DNA of 40,647 bases. Source: CAZPXF01 sp964590945 (lineage in GTDB: Bacteria > Bacillota > Clostridia > Lachnospirales > Lachnospiraceae). The notes under the pieces are model-generated. The model worked only from the letters and a program-made list of their open reading frames with translations, made no database searches and had not been told where the DNA came from. Shown in pieces: positions 15,814-23,501 of this stretch (positions are counted from its first letter, which is position 1; every line of letters begins with the position of its first letter). The stretch covers positions 1-40,647 of the forward strand of contig CAZPXF010000005.1 of NCBI GenBank assembly GCA_964590945.1, read 5' to 3'. Both the position numbers and the translations under genes were made by a program.

Positions 15814-15839
15814 CACCGGAATTTTTCACCAGAATTTTT
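15814..15839. repeat. Tandem 13-base repeat upstream of rpmE
   Basis: CACCGGAATTTTT (15814-15826) is followed directly by CACCAGAATTTTT (15827-15839), one mismatch. It lies between the divergent ATP-grasp and rpmE promoters. The rest of the 295-base gap 15659-15953 holds those two promoters and the rpmE leader; I see no convincing gene in it. Confidence 0.6.
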
Positions 15840-15860
15840 AGTTCCGAGGTTAGAAATATC

Positions 15861-15889
15861 TTGCAATTCCATTCCGTTTATGATAAGAT
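15861..15889 (+). promoter_or_regulatory. Promoter of rpmE
   Basis: TTGCAA (15861-15866), a 17-base spacer and TAAGAT (15884-15889). Predicted start near 15896. The roughly 58-base leader contains CTCGCTGCAGCGAG (15917-15930), a 5-pair stem with a TGCA loop just before the ribosome binding site AGAGGTG. Confidence 0.6.
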
Positions 15890-15953
15890 TGAACAGATGT
15901 TTAACGAGAACAAGCACTCGCTGCAGCGAGAATAAAGATAAAGAGGTGAAATC

Positions 15954-16154
15954 ATGAGAGAAGGAATCCATCCAAAATATTATCAGGCAACAGTAACATG
16001 TAACTGTGGGAACACTTTTGTAACTGGATCAACAAAAAAGGATATCCACGTTGAGATTTGTTCGAAGTGCCATCCATTCTTTACTGGACAGCAGAAAGCC
16101 GCTCAGGCTCGTGGTCGTGTTGATAAGTTCAACAAGAAGTACGGTCTCCAGTAA
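15954..16154 (+). CDS. rpmE: 50S ribosomal protein L31 (zinc-binding type)
   Basis: The 66-residue ribosomal protein L31 has the full C+ zinc-binding set: Cys residues in TCNCGNTF (residues 15-22) and CSKCHPFFTG. It belongs to the zinc-containing rpmE class, not the zinc-free paralogue ytiA/rpmE2 made under zinc limitation. AGAGGTG precedes the ATG. It has its own promoter and terminator, which fits its separation from rho by the AT-rich insertion. The ending VDKFNKKYGLQ is typical. Confidence 0.97.
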   Translation: MREGIHPKYYQATVTCNCGNTFVTGSTKKDIHVEICSKCHPFFTGQQKAAQARGRVDKFNKKYGLQ

Positions 16155-16177
16155 TTTCAGAATTTGTAAGAGATACG

Positions 16178-16207
16178 GGTTGAGGTTTTTTATAATCTCA
16201 ACCTTTT
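16178..16207 (+). terminator. Intrinsic terminator of rpmE
   Basis: GGTTGAG (16178-16184) pairs with CTCAACC (16197-16203), 12-base loop, followed by TTTTCTTC. It lies 23 bases after the stop codon and separates rpmE from the downstream operon. Confidence 0.8.
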
Positions 16208-16232
16208 CTTCATTTTAAAAGGAGGAACCGCA

Positions 16233-17156
16233 ATGAAGTCTTCAAATATCGGCGGCCAGGCCGTGCTGGAAGGTATTATGATGAAGAATAAAGATCAATA
16301 TGCAGTCGCCGTACGGAAAACGGACGGAGAGATTGCAGTGGAAATAAAGGAGTATAAGGGGATTGGCCCAGCTTTCATCCGGAAGATTCCGTTCGTGAGG
16401 GGGGTATTCAGTTTCGTGGATTCCCTTGTGCTTGGAATACGGACGCTTATGTTTTCGGCCTCCTTTTTTGAGGATGAAGAAGAACAGGAGCTGACGGCAG
16501 AAGAAAAAGAGAAGCGCGAAAAACAGGAATCGATGCTTATGACGGGGACGATGATCGCCGCGGTGATACTGGCGATCGGCATTTTCATGGTAATTCCGTA
16601 TGTGCTGATCAGCTTTCTTGGCCGGTTCATTCATTCACACGCTATTCTGGCATTGGTGGAGGGCGTTGTGAGGCTGGCGATCTTTCTTGCATATATGGTC
16701 GCTGTTTCCAAAATGGAAGATATCAAGAGAACATTTATGTATCACGGCGCCGAACACAAGTGCATCAATTGCATTGAGCATGGACTTGACCTCACGGTGG
16801 AAAATGTCCGTGTCAGCTCGAAGGAGCACAAAAGGTGCGGGACGAGTTTTCTGCTGTTCGTCATGCTGATCAGTATTATCCTGTTGTTTTTTGTCCGTGC
16901 AAAGACGCATTTGATGCGTGTGGTCATCCGTCTGCTTCTGATCCCGGTCATTGCAGGCATCGCATATGAAGTGATCCGTCTTGCCGGAAACAGTGATAAT
17001 GCGGTGATCCGGATTGTGAGTAAGCCGGGACTTCTGCTCCAGAAGCTGACGACAAGCGAGCCGGACGATTCGATGATCGAGGTCGCTATCGTAGCCGTGG
17101 AAGCGGTGTTTGACTGGAAAACGTATCTGCGCGATAATTTTGGTGAACAGATATGA
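16233..17156 (+). CDS. DUF1385 (YqhQ-like) membrane protein
   Basis: The 307-residue protein begins SSNIGGQAVLEGIMMKNKDQYAV, the DUF1385 hallmark, followed by a conserved PFVRGV segment (about 49-54). Four or so membrane helices cluster at about 105-165 and 200-245, and the highly conserved HGAEHK motif lies near residues 171-176 before the last pair. The function of the family is not established; its consistent place next to prmC, prfA and rpmE in Clostridia is a conserved context without a known reason. GGAGG sits 7 bases before the ATG. The 3' end overlaps prmC by 4 bases (ATGA), so the genes are coupled. Confidence 0.92.
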   Translation: MKSSNIGGQAVLEGIMMKNKDQYAVAVRKTDGEIAVEIKEYKGIGPAFIRKIPFVRGVFSFVDSLVLGIRTLMFSASFFEDEEEQELTAEEKEKREKQESMLMTGTMIAAVILAIGIFMVIPYVLISFLGRFIHSHAILALVEGVVRLAIFLAYMVAVSKMEDIKRTFMYHGAEHKCINCIEHGLDLTVENVRVSSKEHKRCGTSFLLFVMLISIILLFFVRAKTHLMRVVIRLLLIPVIAGIAYEVIRLAGNSDNAVIRIVSKPGLLLQKLTTSEPDDSMIEVAIVAVEAVFDWKTYLRDNFGEQI

Positions 17157-18001
17157 CATATCAGCAATGTTTGAAGGAGGGCTCGCGGCAGCTTCGCAGC
17201 GCTGGAATCCAGAGCTGTGATACAGATGCGTGGATCCTGATGGAATCTGTTACGGGGATGACGCGGACGCAGTATCTGATGCGGTTGAATGAGGAAATCC
17301 CGGAGGATAAGCTGCGGGCGTTCCGGAAGGTGACGGCGGAGCGCGCCCTTCGAAAACCTGTGCAGCATATTACCGGCTGTCAGGAATTTATGGGACTTTC
17401 CTTTCAGGTAAATGAACATGTGCTGATCCCGCGGCAGGATACGGAACTGCTTGTGGAGGAAACGATAAAACATCTGAAAGATGGGATGTCGTTTCTGGAT
17501 CTGTGTACAGGATCCGGATGTATCCTGATAAGCGTTTTGAAGCTCTGTAAAATGGAGCATGTAACGGGGATGGGATCTGACATTTCTTCAGAGGCGCTTC
17601 GGACTGCCCGATACAATCTCGAAAAGAACGGGATAAGAGCTTCGTTAAAAAAGAGCGATCTTTTTGAAAGCATAGAAGGGGAATTTGACCTGATCGTATC
17701 CAATCCGCCCTACATTGCAACGAAAGAGATTGAAACTCTTGAGCCGGAGGTCAGGAAATACGATCCGGTGCTGGCGCTGGACGGGAAGGAAGACGGACTG
17801 TTTTTTTACCGCAGGATTGTAAAGGAAGCGGGAAAGTATCTGAGAAGGGGCGGCCATTTGCTTTTTGAGATTGGTTATGACCAGGGAAGGTCGGTCCCGG
17901 CGCTTTTGGAAGCGGCAGGGTATACAGAAATTCAGGTAAAAAAGGATTTGGCAGGACTTGACCGCGTGGTCATTGCCATGTACAATAATTCAGAGAAATG
18001 A
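17153..18001 (+). CDS. prmC: Release factor glutamine methyltransferase PrmC
   Basis: The 282-residue SAM-dependent enzyme methylates the glutamine of the GGQ motif in release factors RF1 and RF2, raising termination efficiency. It has the N-terminal helical domain, SAM motif I DLCTGSGC (116-123) and the catalytic NPPY (184-187) in IVSNPPYI. Its start overlaps the DUF1385 stop. The next gene is its substrate RF1, a conserved and functionally sensible pairing. Confidence 0.96.
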   Translation: MTYQQCLKEGSRQLRSAGIQSCDTDAWILMESVTGMTRTQYLMRLNEEIPEDKLRAFRKVTAERALRKPVQHITGCQEFMGLSFQVNEHVLIPRQDTELLVEETIKHLKDGMSFLDLCTGSGCILISVLKLCKMEHVTGMGSDISSEALRTARYNLEKNGIRASLKKSDLFESIEGEFDLIVSNPPYIATKEIETLEPEVRKYDPVLALDGKEDGLFFYRRIVKEAGKYLRRGGHLLFEIGYDQGRSVPALLEAAGYTEIQVKKDLAGLDRVVIAMYNNSEK

Positions 18002-18051
18002 GATACCGATGATGTTGATAACATAGAGAAATGAGCAGGGAGGAGAAGAAG

Positions 18052-19125
18052 ATGTTTGATAAGTTAGAGGATTTACTGATCCGGCTGGAAGAGATCCTGA
18101 GTGAGCTTCAGGAACCGGACGTTGTAAATAATCAGGAACGTTTCCGGAAGCTTATGAAGGAACAGAATGAGCTTACGCCGATCGTAAATGCTTACAAAGA
18201 ATACAAGAACTGCAAGCAGGCGATCGAAGACAGCCTTATGATGCTGGAAGAAGAGACAGACGAGGAGATGCGGGAGCTTGCGAAAGAAGAATTGAATGAT
18301 TCGAAAGCAAGAATGGAAGAGCTGGAGCAGGAGCTGAAGATCCTGCTTCTTCCCAGGGATCCGAATGATGAGAAGAACGTTATCGTTGAGATCCGTGCAG
18401 GCGCCGGAGGGGATGAGGCAGCGCTGTTTGCTTATGAGATCTACCGTATGCTCGTCCACTATGCAGAGGGAAGACACTGGAAGACAGAGATGATATCGCT
18501 GAATGAAAATGGGATCGGCGGCTTCAAGGAAGTTGTTTTTATGATCAATGGACAGGGCGCATATTCCAGATTGAAATATGAGTCCGGCGTACACCGCGTA
18601 CAGCGTGTCCCGGAGACAGAATCCGGCGGACGCATCCATACGTCGACGGTAACGGTGGCGATCATGCCTGAGGCCGAGGAAGTGGACGTTGTGATCGATG
18701 AGAAGGATATCCGGATCGATGTCATGCGTGCATCCGGAAATGGAGGACAGTGTGTCAACACGACAGATTCCGCAGTTCGCCTGACCCATTATCCGACAGG
18801 GATCGTGATCTACAGCCAGACGGAGAAGTCGCAGCTTCAGAACAAGGAAAAGGCTTTCCGGCTCCTTCGCTCCAAGCTATATGAGCTGGAGCTGGAAAAA
18901 CAGCAGGCATCGGAGGCGGCGGCAAGAAGGAGCCAGATCGGCACCGGAGACCGCTCGGAGAAGATCCGTACCTACAATTTCCCGCAGGGACGCGTGACAG
19001 ACCACAGGATCAAGCTGACGCTGCATAAGCTGGACAGTGTTTTGAATGGAGATCTGGATGAGATCATTGACAGCCTGATAGCTGCGGATCAGGCGGCGAA
19101 GCTGGCGCAGGTGAATGAAGAATAA
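18052..19125 (+). CDS. prfA: Peptide chain release factor 1
   Basis: The 357-residue protein recognises UAA and UAG stop codons and triggers peptide release. The codon-recognition tripeptide region reads VPETESGGRIHTST (PxT at 187-189, the RF1 form rather than the SPF of RF2). The catalytic GGQ is at 231-233. The residue after it is Cys instead of the common His (GGQCVN), a minor variant. The start at 18052 follows GGGAGGAG by about 6 bases; an upstream in-frame ATG at 18031 places that site inside the coding frame. The gene ends the prmC-prfA unit with a strong terminator. Confidence 0.96.
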   Translation: MFDKLEDLLIRLEEILSELQEPDVVNNQERFRKLMKEQNELTPIVNAYKEYKNCKQAIEDSLMMLEEETDEEMRELAKEELNDSKARMEELEQELKILLLPRDPNDEKNVIVEIRAGAGGDEAALFAYEIYRMLVHYAEGRHWKTEMISLNENGIGGFKEVVFMINGQGAYSRLKYESGVHRVQRVPETESGGRIHTSTVTVAIMPEAEEVDVVIDEKDIRIDVMRASGNGGQCVNTTDSAVRLTHYPTGIVIYSQTEKSQLQNKEKAFRLLRSKLYELELEKQQASEAAARRSQIGTGDRSEKIRTYNFPQGRVTDHRIKLTLHKLDSVLNGDLDEIIDSLIAADQAAKLAQVNEE

Positions 19126-19139
19126 TTGCAGACAATAAA

Positions 19140-19176
19140 AGACTGGGCAGGGTGTTTCCTGCACAGTCTCTTTTTT
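19140..19176. terminator. Terminator after prfA, likely also serving argG
   Basis: AGACTG (19140-19145) and GCAGG (19147-19151) pair with CCTGC (19158-19162) and CAGTCT (19164-19169), with one G/A mismatch, followed by CTTTTTT. On the minus strand the same stem is followed by TTTTATTG. Confidence 0.85.
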
Positions 19177-19229
19177 GTCAGCAATATTTCGCGATCTGAT
19201 CAGACGGAAGGGAGCGTATGAAAACAGGA

Positions 19230-20450
19230 TTACTTCTCAGCTTCTGCCTGAGCCATCTTCATAGCGCGAACCTTCAGCGGAAGACCGAACAGAGTGATAA
19301 ATCCTTCTGCGTCGTGGTGGTCATAAAGGTCGCCGGTTGTGAAGGAAGCGAGGGACTCGCTGTACAGGCTGTACGGTGATGTTGTTCCGGCCTTGATGAT
19401 GTTGCCCTTGTAGAGCTTGAACTTTACTTCTCCTGTCACATATTTCTGTGTGGATTCTACAAATGCCTGAACCGCCTCGCGAAGAGGTGTGAACCATTTC
19501 CCTTCGTATACGATCTGAGCCATCTGATTGCCCATATCCTTCTTTACATCCATAGTAGCGCGGTCAAGGACAAGCTCTTCAAGCTGCTTCTGTGCTTCCA
19601 TAAGGATTGTTCCGCCAGGCGTCTCGTATACGCCGCGGGATTTCATTCCTACGACACGGTTTTCCACGATATCGCAGATGCCGATGCCGTGCTTTCCGCC
19701 AAGCTCATTCAGGGTCCGGATGATATCAGATACCTTCATCTCCTTGCCGTTGACAGATTTCGGAACGCCGGATTCAAATGTCATTGTCACGTATTCCGGT
19801 TCGTCAGGAGCCTTTTCAGGACTTACGCTGAGTACAAGAAGGTGGTCATAGTTTGGCTCGACAGATGGATCCTCCAGTTCCAGACCCTCATGGCTGATGT
19901 GCCATAAGTTACGGTCGCGGCTGTAGCTGGAATCCGCTGAAAACGGGAGATGGATCCCATGTGCTTTGCAGTATTCGATCTCAGCCTCGCGGGAATCCAT
20001 GTTCCATTTGTCGTCGCGCCATGCAGCAATGATCTTGAGATCCGGGGCAAGCGCCTTGATCCCAAGTTCAAAACGGATCTGATCGTTTCCCTTACCTGTA
20101 GCGCCGTGGCAGATCGCGGCAGCGCCTTCCTTACGTGCGATCTCCACTAATTTTGCAGCGATTCCCGGACGGGCCATGGATGTTCCGAGCAGATATTTGT
20201 TCTCATATACAGCGCCCGCCTGAACGCATGGAATGATATAGTTTTCAGAAAAATCATCTGTAATATCCTCAATATAAAGCTTGGATGCTCCGGAATAAAG
20301 GGCACGTTCCTCAAGTCCGTCGAGCTCTTCGCCCTGTCCGCAGTCTACGCAGCAGCAGATAACTTCATAATCATAATTCTCCTTTAACCAGGGGATGATT
20401 GCTGTTGTATCAAGTCCTCCGGAATATGCTAAAATTACTTTCTCTTTCAT
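19230..20450 (-). CDS. argG: Argininosuccinate synthase
   Basis: The 406-residue enzyme joins citrulline and aspartate with ATP to form argininosuccinate, the penultimate step of arginine synthesis. The N-terminal ATP pyrophosphatase P-loop AYSGGLDTTA (residues 9-18) is clear. Other family blocks are GATGKGNDQIRFE (about 116-128), the conserved DSSYSRDRNLWHIS and the late SPYSLYSESLASF. Length is typical. It diverges from argC across a 241-base gap with ARG-box-like palindromes. argH is not next to it, so the final step must be encoded elsewhere. Confidence 0.97.
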   Translation of the reverse strand: MKEKVILAYSGGLDTTAIIPWLKENYDYEVICCCVDCGQGEELDGLEERALYSGASKLYIEDITDDFSENYIIPCVQAGAVYENKYLLGTSMARPGIAAKLVEIARKEGAAAICHGATGKGNDQIRFELGIKALAPDLKIIAAWRDDKWNMDSREAEIEYCKAHGIHLPFSADSSYSRDRNLWHISHEGLELEDPSVEPNYDHLLVLSVSPEKAPDEPEYVTMTFESGVPKSVNGKEMKVSDIIRTLNELGGKHGIGICDIVENRVVGMKSRGVYETPGGTILMEAQKQLEELVLDRATMDVKKDMGNQMAQIVYEGKWFTPLREAVQAFVESTQKYVTGEVKFKLYKGNIIKAGTTSPYSLYSESLASFTTGDLYDHHDAEGFITLFGLPLKVRAMKMAQAEAEK

Positions 20451-20493
20451 GATCTATGTACCTCCTGAAGATTCTTTTTTAATCACATCTGCT

Positions 20494-20522
20494 ACTATAC
20501 AGGAAAAAATATGATAAATCAA
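20494..20522 (-). promoter_or_regulatory. Promoter of argG
   Basis: On the complement: TTGATT (20522-20517), a 17-base spacer and TATAGT (20499-20494), about 44 bases before the start codon. Confidence 0.6.
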
Positions 20523-20540
20523 GTGGGAAATGAAATTTTA

Positions 20541-20554
20541 TGCATTTTTATGCA
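20541..20554. promoter_or_regulatory. ARG-box-like operator 1
   Basis: TGCATTTTTATGCA has 5-base inverted arms (TGCAT/ATGCA) around a TTTT centre, matching the general shape of ArgR/AhrC boxes (A/T-rich core with TGnAT-type arms). It lies just upstream of both divergent arg promoters. Confidence 0.6.
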
Positions 20555-20561
20555 ATATTGC

Positions 20562-20590
20562 TTGCAAATTATACAATACAAATGTATAAT
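20562..20590 (+). promoter_or_regulatory. Promoter of the argC operon
   Basis: TTGCAA (20562-20567), a 17-base spacer and a perfect TATAAT (20585-20590). The predicted start near 20597 leaves a leader of about 95 bases. That leader contains a bulged hairpin: ACTCTTTACT (20623-20632) pairs with AGTAA (20637-20641) and AGAGT (20646-20650). Confidence 0.7.
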
Positions 20591-20596
20591 TATGCA
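20583..20596. promoter_or_regulatory. ARG-box-like operator 2 over the argC -10 box
   Basis: TGTATAATTATGCA is the same 5-4-5 palindrome shape as operator 1 with one arm mismatch. It covers the TATAAT of argC, as expected for arginine-dependent repression. It overlaps a second dyad, ATTATACA (20568-20575) with TGTATAAT (20583-20590). Confidence 0.6.
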
Positions 20597-20691
20597 ATCA
20601 GACGAATGAAGATATAAGAAAAACTCTTTACTTATCAGTAAGAATAGAGTATTATGTATGGTGTTTTAGATTCGTAAAGGAGAATGAGAAA

Positions 20692-21732
20692 ATGATCAGA
20701 GCAGGAATTATCGGCTCCACCGGATATGCCGGAGGCGAGCTTGTAAGGATTTTATTCAATCATAAAGATGTAGAAGTGAAATGGTACGGTTCCAGAAGCT
20801 ATGTGGATAAGAAATATGCAGAGGTATACCAGAATTTTTTCCAGCTTGTGGATGATAAATGTATGGAAGATAATTTAGGTGAGCTGGCGGATCAGGTGGA
20901 CGTGATCTTCACAGCGACGCCGCAGGGGTTATGTGCATCCCTTGTCAATGAGGAGATCTTAAATAAGGTAAAGATCGTTGACCTGAGTGCGGATTTCCGT
21001 ATCAAGGATGTGAACGTTTACGAGAAATGGTATGGCATCACGCACAAAAGTCCTTCTTATATTAAGGAAGCGGTCTATGGACTGTGTGAGATCAACCGGG
21101 AGGATATCAAAGGCGCAAGACTGATCGCCAATCCAGGATGCTATACGACCTGTTCTATCCTGACGGCATATCCTTTGGCGAAAGAAGGGATCATCGACAT
21201 GAGTACGCTCATCATCGATGCGAAATCCGGAACGTCCGGAGCAGGGCGCGGGGCAAAGGTCAGCAATCTTTTCTGCGAGGTCAATGAGAATATGAAGGCT
21301 TACGGCGTCGCGTCGCACAGACATACGCCGGAGATCGAGGAGCAGCTTGGCTATGCATCCGGGGAGGACGTTGTGATCAGCTTTACACCGCATCTTGTTC
21401 CGATGAACAGAGGGATCCTTGCGACAGAGTATGCATCGCTGAAAAAGGATGTGACATACGAGGAAGTAAAGGCAATTTACGATCAGTATTATGCGGACGA
21501 GAAGTTTGTCCGTGTTCTGGAAAAGGACGTCTGCCCGGAGACGAAATGGGTGGAAGGCAGCAACTATGTGGATATCAATTTCAAGATCGATCCGAGAACA
21601 AACCGTATCATTATGATGGGGGCGCTGGACAATCTGGTAAAAGGAGCGGCAGGCCAGGCGGTTCAGAATATGAACCTGCTCTTTGGACTGAAGGAATCGG
21701 AGGGACTTGATCTGGTTCCGATGTTCCCGTAA
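20692..21732 (+). CDS. argC: N-acetyl-gamma-glutamyl-phosphate reductase
   Basis: The 346-residue NADPH-dependent enzyme makes N-acetylglutamate semialdehyde. The N-terminal Rossmann motif is GIIGSTGYAGGELVR (5-19). The catalytic Cys150 is in NPGCYTT. GTSGAGR follows, and the catalytic His region is SHRHTPEIEEQ. Length is typical for the long bacterial form. AAAGGAGA precedes the ATG. It is the first gene of the arginine operon, under the promoter and ARG-box-like sites described above. Confidence 0.97.
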   Translation: MIRAGIIGSTGYAGGELVRILFNHKDVEVKWYGSRSYVDKKYAEVYQNFFQLVDDKCMEDNLGELADQVDVIFTATPQGLCASLVNEEILNKVKIVDLSADFRIKDVNVYEKWYGITHKSPSYIKEAVYGLCEINREDIKGARLIANPGCYTTCSILTAYPLAKEGIIDMSTLIIDAKSGTSGAGRGAKVSNLFCEVNENMKAYGVASHRHTPEIEEQLGYASGEDVVISFTPHLVPMNRGILATEYASLKKDVTYEEVKAIYDQYYADEKFVRVLEKDVCPETKWVEGSNYVDINFKIDPRTNRIIMMGALDNLVKGAAGQAVQNMNLLFGLKESEGLDLVPMFP

Positions 21733-21785
21733 AATATGAATATATAGAAGAGACAATTCAGCGAAGGCTGGGAAATGAGGAAAAA

Positions 21786-22226
21786 ATGATCCGTGTCATG
21801 ACAATGAAAGATTATGATGAGGTACATGCTCTCTGGATGAGGATCCATGGATTTGGGATCCGGAGTATGGATGATTCAAGGGAAGGTGTTCAGAGATTTT
21901 TGGAGAGAAATCCAAAGACAAGTGCCGTGGCATTGGAGGAAGGCAGGATTGTCGGCAGTATTTTGTGCGGACATGACGGCAGAACCGGATGCTTTTACCA
22001 TGTTTGTGTGGACGAGGCATACCGTATGAACGGCATAGGCAAAAATATGGTTGTTTTTTGTATGGAAGCTTTGAAGGCGGAGAAGATCAACAAAGTCGCA
22101 CTGATAGCATTCCGCAGGAATGATATCGGAAATTCCTTCTGGAAACAGATGGGATGGAGGCAGGTCGATGCAAATTATTATGATTTTGTTTTAAACGAAG
22201 AAAATATAACAGCATTTAATCAGTAG
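21786..22226 (+). CDS. GNAT family N-acetyltransferase in the arginine operon
   Basis: The 146-residue protein is a single GNAT domain with the acetyl-CoA-binding signature VDEAYRMNGIGKNMV (about 77-91; the canonical R/Q-x-x-G-x-G/A region reads R-M-N-G-I-G) and a final strand typical of YpeA-like members. It lies between argC and argJ with GAGGAAA upstream, so cotranscription is likely. Short GNAT proteins have been proposed as stand-alone N-acetylglutamate synthases in some bacteria. Here ArgJ should already recycle acetyl groups, so an anaplerotic N-acetylglutamate synthase role is plausible but unproven; protein or amino-acid acetylation is the alternative. Confidence 0.88.
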   Translation: MIRVMTMKDYDEVHALWMRIHGFGIRSMDDSREGVQRFLERNPKTSAVALEEGRIVGSILCGHDGRTGCFYHVCVDEAYRMNGIGKNMVVFCMEALKAEKINKVALIAFRRNDIGNSFWKQMGWRQVDANYYDFVLNEENITAFNQ

Positions 22227-22237
22227 GAGGGAATCAA

Positions 22238-23461
22238 ATGAAAACAATTTCAGGAGGGGTAACAGCAGCAAAAGGTTTTGAGGCCGCGAGCGCTGCGGCG
22301 GAGATCAAATACAAAGGCCGTGATGACATGGCGCTGATTTTCAGCAAGACGCCTTGCATAGCGGCGGGGACATTTACAAGAAATCTTGTAAAGGCGGCTC
22401 CGGTCAAATGGGATCGTCAGATCGTGGATTCCGGCAATCCGGTTCACGCGGTGATCGCGAACTCCGGTGTGGCGAATGCGTGCACAGGCGAGGAAGGAAT
22501 GAGCTACTGTAAACAGACGGCCGGGAAGGCAGCAGAACTTCTTGGAATCCCGGCGGACAGCGTTATCTTAGGTTCCACAGGCGTGATCGGCAAGCAGCTT
22601 CCGATGGATCGGATGGCCCGCGGCGTAGAGCTTCTTGCAGAAGCAAAGAATGCTTCCAGGGAAAATGGAACAAAGGCCGCTCAGGCGATCATGACAACAG
22701 ATCTGCGGAAGAAGGAACTGGCTGTACAGTTCGAGGTTGCAGACGTTACCGTAACCGTCGGCGGTATGGCGAAGGGTTCAGGAATGATCCATCCGGATAT
22801 GTGCACAATGCTGAGCTTTATCACAACCGATGCAGTGATCACGAAGGAAGCGCTCCAGAAAGCGCTCAGCGAGGATGTGAATGATACATACAATATGATC
22901 TCCGTTGACCGCGACACATCTACCAACGACACCTGTGTCGTTCTTGCAAACGGGGAGGCCGGCAATGCCAGGATCACAGCGGAGGGCGAAAGCTTTGCAG
23001 ATTTTAAGAAGGCGCTCCATGAGGTCAACGAGTACCTTGCAAAGATGATCGCCGGAGACGGCGAGGGCTGTACCTGCCTTTTTGAGACGAAAGTTATCCA
23101 TGCAGACACCGCGGAGACGGCGAAGATCATTGCCAAATCCGTTGTCACCTCCAATCTGACCAAGACAGCGATCGCCGGACATGATGCGAACTGGGGAAGG
23201 ATCCTCTGCGCTATGGGATATTCCGGGGCGCAGTTCGATCCGGAAAAGGTCGACCTCTTTTTTGAGAGCGCGGCAGGAAAGATACAGATCATTGAAAATG
23301 GTACCGCTGTTGACTACAGCGAGGAGAAGGCAACAGAGATCCTGTCCGAAAAGGTCGTGACGGCTATTGCTGATGTGAAAATGGGCGATGCAGAAGGAAC
23401 GGCGTGGGGCTGCGACCTGACGCATGGCTACATTGAGATCAACGCAGATTACCGTTCATAG
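22238..23461 (+). CDS. argJ: Glutamate N-acetyltransferase / amino-acid acetyltransferase
   Basis: The 407-residue enzyme transfers the acetyl group from N-acetylornithine to glutamate and makes the cyclic arginine pathway possible. It is made as a precursor that self-cleaves before a catalytic Thr. Here that Thr is 190 in GMIHPDMCTMLSF, with Cys189 in the position that is Ala in many homologues. Other family blocks are GVTAAKGFEAA, ANSGVANACTG (74-84), GSTGVIGKQLP and the C-terminal DLTHGYIEINADYRS. AGGAGGG precedes the ATG 11 bases after the acetyltransferase stop. Whether it also uses acetyl-CoA (bifunctional type) cannot be read from sequence. Confidence 0.96.
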   Translation: MKTISGGVTAAKGFEAASAAAEIKYKGRDDMALIFSKTPCIAAGTFTRNLVKAAPVKWDRQIVDSGNPVHAVIANSGVANACTGEEGMSYCKQTAGKAAELLGIPADSVILGSTGVIGKQLPMDRMARGVELLAEAKNASRENGTKAAQAIMTTDLRKKELAVQFEVADVTVTVGGMAKGSGMIHPDMCTMLSFITTDAVITKEALQKALSEDVNDTYNMISVDRDTSTNDTCVVLANGEAGNARITAEGESFADFKKALHEVNEYLAKMIAGDGEGCTCLFETKVIHADTAETAKIIAKSVVTSNLTKTAIAGHDANWGRILCAMGYSGAQFDPEKVDLFFESAAGKIQIIENGTAVDYSEEKATEILSEKVVTAIADVKMGDAEGTAWGCDLTHGYIEINADYRS

Positions 23462-23501
23462 AAAAGTGGTGGGACAGATGATAGAAAGAAGGAAAGCAGA
23501 T

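Noticed and set aside
15758..15841. Possible AgrD-like peptide with one Cys near its C-terminus, upstream of rpmE.
   Set aside because: There is no ribosome binding site, no amphipathic leader typical of AgrD and no agrB nearby; kept only as a low-interest finding, not as a gene.
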